DNA from: an uncultured Collinsella sp.
Lineage (GTDB): Bacteria; Actinomycetota; Coriobacteriia; Coriobacteriales; Coriobacteriaceae
Direction: 5' to 3'
Length of the DNA stretch: 7,080 bases
Assembly: GCA_900556285.1 (NCBI GenBank)
Contig: USOF01000051.1
Location: forward strand, 1-7,080
Positions within the stretch are counted from its first letter, which is position 1. Each line of letters opens with the position of its first letter. The notes under the pieces are model-generated. The model ran no database searches. It was given only the letters and a program-made list of their open reading frames with translations, and was not told where the DNA came from. This document shows positions 1 to 5,306 of the stretch, one piece after another. The position numbers were made by a program, and so were the translations under genes.

Positions 1-1797
1 GTTGCCGGTCATCGAACGGCAGCTGTAGTGGCCGACCTCGCGGACGGTGCACAGAATGAGCGGGTACTCATCGTCGGGAAGCTCGGAGGGCGCCTCCCAG
101 TCGTGCGCCATCAGGTTGGCGCGACCGTCCTTGGTGGTGAACTTGCCACCAGCGAACATGTCGGACGTACCGTGGTCGTTCACACCGGTGCTCTTGACCG
201 GCCACTGGGCGTAACCGCCCTCGGGAGCCATCTTCTCGTAGGTTGCGCCCACAAAGTTGGGGCACAGGCTAATGCACTCGTTCCAGATCTGCTCGGTGTT
301 GTCGTAGTGCATGGGATAGCCCATGCGCGTAGACAGGTCCGCGAAGATCTCCCAGTCGTGGCGGCACTCGCCCTTGGGCGGAACGGCCGCGTCAAAGTGC
401 TGGAAGCTACGGTCGGATGCGGTAAAGACACCCTCGTGCTCGCCCCAAGAGGTGGCAGGCAGGATGACGTCGGCGAGCATGGTCGTCTGCGTCATAAAGA
501 TGTCCTGGCAAATGAACAGATCCAGCTCGGAGAGCGTCTTGCGCATACCGGCCGAATCGGGCTCGGTCTGCACCGGGTCCTCGCCGTAGTTGTAGAAGCA
601 GTGCACCTTGCCCTCGTCGACCAGGTGGCCCAGATCGGTGAGCTTGTAGCCCTCCTCGAGCGGGAGCTTTTCCTCGGGCACGCCCCAAGCTTTGGCAAAC
701 TTGGCACGCACTGCGGGGTCGGTGACTTTCTGGTAGCCAGGGTACAGGTTGGGCAGCATGCCCATATCGCAGGAGCCCTGGACGTTATTCTGACCGCGCA
801 CGGGCGCGAGGCCGGAATTGGGTTTGCCGATCTGGCCGGCAACGCAGGCGATGGAGGCGATGGTGTGCACCGTCTTCAGGTTCTGCTTCTGCTGGCATAC
901 ACCCATGCCCCAGCCAATGATGGCAGAGGGCTTCGCCGTGGCGTACATCTCGGCAGCTTGGTGGATCAACGCGGGCTCGACACCCGTGATGTCCTGTACG
1001 GATTCGGGAGTGTAGTTCTTGATGGTCTCCCACCACTCGTCAAAGCCGTTCGTATGCTCGGCGACGAATTCCTTGTCGTAGAGGCCATCGTTGACCAGAC
1101 AGTTGGCAAAGGCGTTGAGGAACGCAACATTGCAACCGTTCTTGATCGGAAGGTAGAGATCGGCGATACGCGCGGTTTCGATATGGCGCGGGTCGGCGAC
1201 GATGATCTTGCAACCCTTTTCTTTGGCTCGCACGATACGCCTTGCGACGATGGGGTGCGAATCGGCAGGGTTATAGCCGAAGAGGAAAATGCAGCCCGCA
1301 TCCTCCATACCGGGGATGGAGCATGACATGCAACCTGAACCAACCGTGTCCATCAGACCGAGGACAGTAGGGCCATGTCAAGTACGGGCGCAGTTGTCCA
1401 CGCTGTGGGTGCCGATGCACGCACGCGTAAACTTCTGCATGACGTAGTTCGCCTCATTGCCGCCGCCTCGCGAAGAGCCGGTGGTCATGACAGCGTTAGG
1501 ACCATATTCGTCAATTATGGCCTGCATCTTAGATGCGGTGAAATCCAGTGCCTCGTCCCAGCTTACGCGCTCAAGATCCGCGCCCTTGGTGCGGCGGATC
1601 ATCGGGTGCAGTACGCGAGGAGTCAAGATCTTGGTGTCGTTGATGAAGTCGTAGCCGCTCATGCCCTTAAGGCACAGCTCGCCCTGATTGGTGATGCCGT
1701 TGAGCGGTTCGGTACCCACGACCTGGCCGTTTTGGACCAAGAGGTTAAACTGGCAACCGGCACCGCAGTACGGGCAAATCACTTTATGCTTCTCCAT
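1..1797 (-). CDS. fdhF: Formate dehydrogenase H-type catalytic subunit, selenocysteine-containing, C-terminus off the window
   Basis: This is the molybdopterin/tungstopterin oxidoreductase that interconverts formate and CO2, normally cytoplasmic and partnered with ferredoxin-like subunits or a hydrogenase. Cys8, Cys11, Cys15 and Cys42 form the N-terminal 4Fe-4S site, and Lys44 follows in CLKG; this numbering matches E. coli FdhF. An in-frame TGA at 1378-1380 is codon 140, the E. coli Sec140 position, in the context NCART-U-HGPTV, with the catalytic His next. The frame stays open from there to base 1 with FdhF-like sequence: FGYNPADSHPIVA, DPRHIETARIADL, PVRGQNNVQG (Arg334 matching E. coli Arg333), SWGEHEGVFT and VREVGHYSCRSMTGN. 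About 599 codons are seen; E. coli FdhF has 715, so roughly 115-120 residues are missing. I chose the ATG at 1797 because a strong GGAAGGAGGG lies just upstream and it restores family numbering; an ATG at 1848 is in frame but less likely. It lies 74 bp downstream of the hydN-like gene, probably in one operon. The identification is certain; selenocysteine insertion is inferred. Confidence 0.95.
1347..1380 (-). promoter_or_regulatory. Bacterial SECIS element with its UGA codon in fdhF
   Basis: The UGA occupies 1378-1380. After it come 11 nt, then a hairpin spanning 1366-1347: UGUCC-UC, apical loop GGUCU, then GA-U-GGACA. This gives seven base pairs and one unpaired U on the 3' side. In E. coli fdhF the hairpin also begins 11 nt after UGA, and the GGUCU of its apical loop falls at the same offset (19-23 nt after UGA). 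The loop G and U of that motif are known to bind SelB. The bulged U of E. coli lies on the 5' side, so the detail differs here. The hairpin also encodes protein, so conservation of the amino acids explains part of the similarity. Confidence 0.85.
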
Positions 1798-1820
1798 GAC
1801 ACCCTCCTTCCTTTCTCTGC

Positions 1821-1836
1821 TACCGAATGCTCGGTA
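1821..1836. repeat. Short inverted repeat between hydN and fdhF
   Basis: TACCGA-ATGC-TCGGTA is a perfect 6-bp stem with a 4-nt loop in the 74-bp gap between the two genes. No T-run follows it on the minus strand, so it is not a terminator. It could be an intercistronic mRNA hairpin that adjusts stability or translation of fdhF; no function can be proved from sequence. Confidence 0.45.
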
Positions 1837-1871
1837 CTTATTTGACAATCATTGGGCCTGTCGCCCGACGC

Positions 1872-2390
1872 TTACGCCTCGTTTTCGATGGTGGCGCGGG
1901 CACGCTCGGCGGTCAGTTCCGCCAGGCGCTCCTCGTCTACCAGGGTGAGGCCCTTAGTCGGACACGCCTCGGCACACGCCGGACCGCCGGGACGGTCCAC
2001 GCACAGGTCGCACTTAAGCACAAAGCTCTTGGTCTGCGAACCCACGCGAACGTCGCCCATCAAGACCGGAACCTGCGTGGTCGCAACGCTCACGGCGCCA
2101 AAGGGGCAGGCCATGACGCAGCTCTTGCAGCCGATGCAGTTGTCCTCGTTGACGCCGATGCGATGGTTCTTTGGATCAAAGAACAAGGCGCCCGTAGGAC
2201 AGGCCTTCGCGCACGGGGCATCCTCGCAGTGATGGCAAGCCACCGGTGCGGAGATCTCGTACGTACGCGTCACGCGCAGGCGCGGCGCGGCGATGTTACC
2301 GGGGATGTCGTGCGCCTCGATACACGCCGCCATGCAGGTTTGACACCCGATGCAGCGCGAAGAATCGGCTACGACTCGCTTATTACCCAT
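1872..2390 (-). CDS. hydN: HydN/HycB-like ferredoxin with four 4Fe-4S sites
   Basis: This 172-aa cytoplasmic electron-transfer protein has 16 cysteines in four groups: 13/16/19/23, 52/55/60/64, 85/88/91/95 and 127/130/139/143. The groups read CIGCQTCMAAC, CHHCEDAPCAKAC, CIGCKSCVMAC and CDLCVDRPGGPACAEAC. This is the arrangement of the HydN, HycB and DmsB-like family, and the end (LTAERARATIENEA) resembles HydN (LSAEKRRRT). There is no signal peptide. It precedes fdhF on the same strand by 74 bp, the pairing also seen in enterobacteria, so it most likely shuttles electrons between formate dehydrogenase and a partner such as hydrogenase. The start at 2390 (MGNKRVVADSSRC) sits after AGGAGGG with fairly long spacing. 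The frame is open further upstream to 2564, but that part looks like leader, not protein. The exact partner cannot be told here; HycB is the alternative name. Confidence 0.88.
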   Translation of the reverse strand: MGNKRVVADSSRCIGCQTCMAACIEAHDIPGNIAAPRLRVTRTYEISAPVACHHCEDAPCAKACPTGALFFDPKNHRIGVNEDNCIGCKSCVMACPFGAVSVATTQVPVLMGDVRVGSQTKSFVLKCDLCVDRPGGPACAEACPTKGLTLVDEERLAELTAERARATIENEA

Positions 2391-2399
2391 GTTGTTCAC

Positions 2400-2462
2400 T
2401 CCCTCCTGAATCCCTTGCCGGAGAGACCCTGTCGACGTTGCCCCGGACCGCCCGTGGTCCGG
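2400..2462 (-). promoter_or_regulatory. Structured leader of hydN, possible translation-control element
   Basis: Two elements stand out in the hydN 5' region. A perfect 7-bp GC stem with a 6-nt loop spans 2443-2462 (CCGGACC and GGTCCGG arms). Nearer the gene, UCUCUCC (RNA from 2426-2420) can pair over seven positions, one of them G-U, with GGAGGGA (2406-2400), which covers the Shine-Dalgarno sequence. Such an arrangement could hide the ribosome site. A molybdenum-cofactor riboswitch would fit the gene downstream, but I could not match its consensus from memory, so the class is left open. Confidence 0.4.
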
Positions 2463-2567
2463 CATCGGCGTATCGAGCGCATGCGGCGAAACAGGCACTC
2501 GGTAGAGTTTCTCCAACGATATACAGGTTAAATATACGCAGTTGCAGAGGGCAAACTTGAGCATAGG

Positions 2568-2593
2568 CCCTGCAATACGGGTGTATTGCAGGG
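2568..2593. repeat. Perfect 11-bp inverted repeat upstream of hydN
   Basis: Arms CCCTGCAATAC and GTATTGCAGGG are exact complements separated by GGGT. The element lies about 180 bp upstream of the hydN start and about 225 bp upstream of the plus-strand antitoxin gene. On the plus strand it is followed by GTTTTGG, too weak a T-run for a confident terminator, and no gene is seen ending into it. A regulator binding site for the divergent intergenic region is the better guess. Confidence 0.7.
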
Positions 2594-2818
2594 GTTTTGG
2601 CAGGTTGGAATTATTCTCTAGAAGCTATAAAGGTGAGTGTATTACACGCGTAAGCCCAAGAAAAATTTCACGCTCGCTTCTGAAGGATGTAGTACGTTTG
2701 TAATGTTGATCGCACTCAATTACTCTAGTGCAATAAAGTAGTAGATATAAAATTGGCTATTACTAGCCGAAGCTGTATTTGGCTATTCATATTGCACGCT
2801 CATTAAGGGAGGCCAGTG
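2594..2818. other. AT-rich intergenic region between divergent operons
   Basis: No convincing ORF or RNA gene is seen on either strand. The stretch is clearly richer in A and T than the flanking genes. It must hold the promoter for the plus-strand toxin-antitoxin pair, but no hexamer pair with good match and spacing could be fixed. GCACT and AGTGC arms near 2712-2732 form another small inverted repeat. Confidence 0.5.
2753..2787 (+). promoter_or_regulatory. Candidate operator of the antitoxin operon
   Basis: TTGGCTATT occurs at 2753-2761 and again at 2779-2787, spaced 26 bp start to start. The first copy is also part of the inverted repeat GGCTA-TTAC-TAGCC (2755-2768). The pair ends about 20 bp before the antitoxin Shine-Dalgarno sequence. 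Ribbon-helix-helix antitoxins commonly repress their own operon by binding short repeats in this place; here this is an inference from position and sequence. Confidence 0.35.
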
Positions 2819-3142
2819 ATGTCATCGACTCAAAAACGAGCCATCCTGCAGGTGCGCATTCGCGAGGAAGACAAGCAGCATGCCGAGCGTCTCTACGACG
2901 CCATGGGCACATCGCTCGCCGAGGCCGTCCGTCTTTTTGTCGCACAGAGCATTTTGATGCGCAAGCTCCCCTTTCAGCCGGTCGCCGTGCGCTCAAAGGA
3001 CGGCACCGCCGCCTATGGATCGCTCAAAGCATATGGGGACCCCAATCGCCGCTCCGAGGAGCGCAATGCCTGGATTGAATACCTTGCTACAGAAACCGAC
3101 GATTCGATTTTGGGTCCCGAGGAAGTAGATATCCATGAGTAG
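2819..3142 (+). CDS. RelB/DinJ-family ribbon-helix-helix antitoxin
   Basis: This 107-aa protein has an N-terminal ribbon-helix-helix DNA-binding domain at about residues 8-52. The strand is ILQVRIREEDKQHA, the helices are AERLYDAMGTSLAEAVRLFVAQSILM, and it ends in RKLPF; this is the RelB/DinJ pattern (strand, helix with G-S/T-L-AEAVRLF, then PF). The C-terminal half (about 55-107) is acidic and probably flexible, the usual toxin-binding part. ATG 2819 is preferred over GTG 2816 because AAGGGAGG lies 6 nt upstream of it. The gene overlaps the PIN-domain gene by 8 bp, so the two are probably translated together. It should neutralise the partner and repress the operon. The antitoxin class is clear; the pairing is supported by overlap only. 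Confidence 0.85.
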   Translation: MSSTQKRAILQVRIREEDKQHAERLYDAMGTSLAEAVRLFVAQSILMRKLPFQPVAVRSKDGTAAYGSLKAYGDPNRRSEERNAWIEYLATETDDSILGPEEVDIHE

Positions 3143-3611
3143 CACCATCATCGACGAAACCGTCATCCTGCGCTATCTGCTCGACGACGACGAGGTCCTG
3201 TCACCGCGCGCCGCCAAGGTCATCGCCACGCGCACCGCTCGCGTCTACCCCGAAATCATCACGCGCGTCGTGGTCACGCTGCGCGACGTCTATAAGGTTC
3301 CCCGCGTTGAGATTGCTGCGGCCATGAAAAGGCTGCTCGATGACGTCATGGTTGATGAGCCCACCGTTATCGCCCTTGCTATCAAACTGTTCGGCAAAAC
3401 GCATATGGACTTTACCGACTGTCTGCTTGCCGCCCGTACCGCCATCTATAACGACGACGTCGTGAGCTTTGGCAAGCCCATCATCCAAGGCATGATCGAC
3501 TACCGCCACAAGCACCAAACCGCCGCCGATGCTCGCGACCGCGCCGCCGAAGCCCGCAGCCAGAGCACCGACGCCACCATCGACAAACTCCGCCACCGCC
3601 CCCGCAGCTAA
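3135..3611 (+). CDS. PIN-domain (VapC-like) toxin, active site atypical
   Basis: This 158-aa protein has a PIN domain over about residues 4-125, expected to be a metal-dependent RNase. The opening strand IIDETVILRYLLDDDE holds Asp7, and MDFTDCLLAARTA holds Asp92 and Asp95. Family members usually read AEvvyvL where this has TRVVVTL (Arg44), and usually FDkkl where this has FGKPI (Gly113). Two of the four metal-binding acidic residues therefore appear replaced, although Glu40 nearby might substitute. Residues 126-158 are a charged Ala/Arg-rich tail outside the domain. The ATG at 3135 overlaps the antitoxin by 8 bp, and GAGGAAG lies about 10 nt upstream. It may be a weak or inactive nuclease, or a divergent active subfamily. 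A long palindrome begins 15 bp after the stop and may end the transcript. Confidence 0.8.
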   Translation: MSSTIIDETVILRYLLDDDEVLSPRAAKVIATRTARVYPEIITRVVVTLRDVYKVPRVEIAAAMKRLLDDVMVDEPTVIALAIKLFGKTHMDFTDCLLAARTAIYNDDVVSFGKPIIQGMIDYRHKHQTAADARDRAAEARSQSTDATIDKLRHRPRS

Positions 3612-3626
3612 CCCCATCCCCTCCTT

Positions 3627-3692
3627 AGTTGCGGTGAAATACGGACTGTTTTATGTCTCTGAGTAGCCTTTAGTCCGTATTTCACCGCAACT
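3627..3692. repeat. Long palindromic repeat, copy 1
   Basis: Two perfectly complementary 21-bp arms (3627-3647 and 3672-3692) enclose a 24-nt loop. The left arm begins AGTTGCGGTGAAATACGG. The same arms recur at 4911-4977 with a different loop. It sits between convergent genes and could act as a terminator, though the tail TTATTGTTGG is only weakly T-rich. The recurrence fits a dispersed intergenic palindrome family better. Confidence 0.9.
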
Positions 3693-3726
3693 TATTGTTG
3701 GGCGGCGGAGTCGGTTGTCTCTGCTA

Positions 3727-4725
3727 TCAGGAATCCGCAAAAGGCTTTGTAGTTGGGATACCGTAGCCGCGCATCATAGCGCCAAACTCTTCGACATCAT
3801 ATGTGTCCGATAGCTTGAAATGAATGACGTTATGACCCATGGCACGTAAGTTCGCATCGCGCAATAAGGCGGCTCGATAGGTTTTTGCCGCAGCATGTTC
3901 CAAATCTTTTTGAGTTTCGTCCTCAAACTTACCCAAACCATGAAGCTCTGCCAACATCCATGACCCATCTGGCATCCGCCAACCATAATCTGCCAGATAA
4001 TAGCCGGCATTTCCTGGTCGAGCAATCTCAACCTGAAGCTCAGGCGCAACGACTCCAGCAAGGATCATTGCCGCTCGCGCCTCGGACTCTCCCCCGTTAT
4101 CCGACCTCCCGTCCATATGCTCGAACACGCCAAACGCACGGGCGATGCCATGCAAACCGCGACAATTGGCCTGTGCATACGCACGCAGCTCCTCGCGGTC
4201 GACATCATACTCACGAGCCAATCCATCGGCGTAGCCAAGCGCATACCGAAATGCACTCGCGCGGGCAATATCGACCACCGTCCGATAGGGGTCCGTCAGC
4301 GTAAACGGGCCGAGCCGCCATAACTCACCTGGGCGCCATCGACGATACTCAACGAACTCATATGTATCGCGCCTGGTAGATCTCGGCAACAACATCTGAA
4401 CGGCATTAAGCAGCGAGTAAGCAGAGCCGATACCGTACAGCAATGCCGCCGTTGAACCGCAGAAAATGGCATCCGGTTCGACGGTCGCAATAGCAGATGC
4501 AAGCTGGAAAATGCGGGCTTCCACGTCAAGGTGGTTCCAATAAACAGGATCGGCGTACACATGGTTATAGAGTCGAATTAAAAGCTCTTCCTGCATAAGC
4601 TCACGCGCGCGCCGCTCATCCCAAGGATCAGTCGTTATCAATAGCTGCTCGTCATGATGAATCCCGAGAGCGGAAAACAGCATCTTGGCATATGACTTCG
4701 GAAAATGTTTAGCTTTATTGGACAT
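3727..4725 (-). CDS. AbiEi-like protein with Vsr/DUF559-like endonuclease-fold C-terminus
   Basis: This protein of about 332 aa has two parts. The N-terminal half resembles the AbiEi antitoxin-type region of actinobacteria: LIRLYNHVYADP near residues 49-60, PDAIFCGSTAALLYGIG near 84-100, and FTLTDPYRTVVDIARAS near 141-157. The C-terminal third resembles the Vsr/DUF559 nuclease fold, with candidate acidic and basic positions in GGESEAR (Glu213/215), YYLADYGW (Asp246) and AELHGLGKF (Glu260, Lys266), then LRDANLRAMGHNVIHF. No signal peptide or membrane segment is visible. No start has a good ribosome site. ATG 4725 is chosen, but ATG 4737 and TTG 4746 are in frame. No AbiEii-type toxin gene is adjacent. 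The gene looks lower in G+C than its neighbours and is bracketed by two long palindromes, which suggests transfer. A defence or regulatory role is inferred; substrate is unknown. Confidence 0.7.
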   Translation of the reverse strand: MSNKAKHFPKSYAKMLFSALGIHHDEQLLITTDPWDERRARELMQEELLIRLYNHVYADPVYWNHLDVEARIFQLASAIATVEPDAIFCGSTAALLYGIGSAYSLLNAVQMLLPRSTRRDTYEFVEYRRWRPGELWRLGPFTLTDPYRTVVDIARASAFRYALGYADGLAREYDVDREELRAYAQANCRGLHGIARAFGVFEHMDGRSDNGGESEARAAMILAGVVAPELQVEIARPGNAGYYLADYGWRMPDGSWMLAELHGLGKFEDETQKDLEHAAAKTYRAALLRDANLRAMGHNVIHFKLSDTYDVEEFGAMMRGYGIPTTKPFADS

Positions 4726-4910
4726 GACCCGCACCATAACAGTCAAGAACGAGTGAACGCCTTTACGCTATCGCAGAACGGCATTTAAATACCTTGCCAA
4801 AAGCTGACAGAAAGCTTGACGTCGCAGGTCAGAGCTTCAAAAAATATTTCCACTCTCGGTAGACGGTCGCTACGAGCCTCCCAACGGCATCAAAATCCAC
4901 CCTTACAATT

Positions 4911-4977
4911 AGTTGCGGTGAAATACGGACTACATGGGCCATAAAAGCCGAAAAACAGTCCGTATTTCACCGCAACT
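4911..4977. repeat. Long palindromic repeat, copy 2
   Basis: The 21-bp arms at 4911-4931 and 4957-4977 are identical to those of the copy at 3627-3692; the 25-nt loop differs. Similarity beyond the arms (GTTTT inside, ATTGT outside) aligns only when this copy is read on the minus strand, so the two copies point in opposite directions. It lies between the AbiEi-like gene start and the tRNA terminator. The rest of 4747-4910 shows nothing recognisable. Confidence 0.9.
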
Positions 4978-5011
4978 TAGAAGGGGATGTGGGGTCCCCG
5001 GCATGTATATG

Positions 5012-5047
5012 AAAATGGCTCTGGTCCTAAAAGGAATCAGAGCCATT
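5012..5047 (-). terminator. Intrinsic terminator of the tRNA operon
   Basis: On the minus strand, a 10-bp stem AATGGCTCTG/CAGAGCCATT encloses a loop that can itself fold as TCC-TTTTA-GGA. The 3' arm runs straight into TTTTC. It begins 11 nt after the encoded CCA of tRNA-Gly, the expected place for a terminator. The T-run is short, so it may not be fully efficient. Confidence 0.8.
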
Positions 5048-5058
5048 CATCTATCTTG

Positions 5059-5132
5059 TGGAGCGGGCGACGGGAATCGAACCCGCGTCATCAGCTTGGA
5101 AGGCTGGGGTTCTACCATTGAACTACGCCCGC
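5059..5132 (-). tRNA. tRNA-Gly (anticodon UCC)
   Basis: The 74-nt gene folds fully: acceptor GCGGGCG/CGCCCGC, D-stem GTTC/GAAC, anticodon loop CTTCCAA with anticodon TCC, T-loop TTCGATT, discriminator T, and an encoded CCA at 5061-5059. The anticodon arm is almost the same as in E. coli tRNA-Gly(UCC). Its outermost pair is C27 opposite A43, where E. coli has U-A. It reads GGA and GGG codons. It is the second gene of the transcript, 6 nt after tRNA-Pro. Confidence 0.97.
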
Positions 5133-5138
5133 AAGATA

Positions 5139-5215
5139 TGGTCGGGACGACAGGATTTGAACCTGCGACATCCTGCTCCCAAAGCAGGCGCGCTACCAAA
5201 CTGCGCCACGTCCCG
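5139..5215 (-). tRNA. tRNA-Pro (anticodon UGG)
   Basis: The 77-nt gene folds fully: acceptor CGGGACG/CGTCCCG, D-stem GCGC/GCGC, anticodon stem CCTGC/GCAGG, anticodon loop TTTGGGA with anticodon TGG, T-loop TTCAAAT, discriminator A, and an encoded CCA at 5141-5139. It is the first gene of a two-tRNA transcript with tRNA-Gly and should read most or all CCN codons. The promoter lies about 50 bp upstream. Confidence 0.98.
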
Positions 5216-5266
5216 AAGGTGTTGAGCAGCTAAGGTCTAAACCTTGCGTGTCCCAAAGCGAAGGAA

Positions 5267-5295
5267 ATTATAGGGGAGACTTCGCGCCTGTGCAA
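5267..5295 (-). promoter_or_regulatory. Sigma70-type promoter of the tRNA-Pro/tRNA-Gly operon
   Basis: On the minus strand, -35 TTGCAC (5295-5290) and a perfect -10 TATAAT (5272-5267) are separated by exactly 17 nt. Transcription should begin near 5260, about 45 nt before the mature tRNA-Pro 5' end. A GC-rich stretch follows the -10 box before the tRNA. The promoter begins only 12 bp after the brnQ stop codon, so brnQ readthrough could also reach the tRNAs. Confidence 0.88.
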
Positions 5296-5306
5296 GCGAC
5301 GATACC

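Noticed and set aside
28..1326. A 432-codon open frame on the plus strand opposite fdhF
   Set aside because: It is an antisense shadow. The minus frame reads as continuous FdhF with conserved motifs; the plus frame has no recognisable domain and arises from GC-rich codon use.
1378..1380. Premature stop making fdhF a pseudogene
   Set aside because: The only stop is exactly at the selenocysteine position and is followed by a SECIS hairpin at the right distance; the frame is intact afterwards.
2568..2598. Intrinsic terminator on the plus strand
   Set aside because: The tail is only GTTTTGG and no plus-strand gene is found upstream, so the palindrome is reported as an inverted repeat instead.
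3627..4977. CRISPR array or insertion sequence
   Set aside because: There are only two repeat units, 1.2 kb apart, each a palindrome, and the gene between them is not a transposase.
4934..5233. 99-codon plus-strand ORF across the palindrome and tRNA genes
   Set aside because: It overlaps two certain tRNA genes in antisense and a palindromic repeat, with no coding signs.
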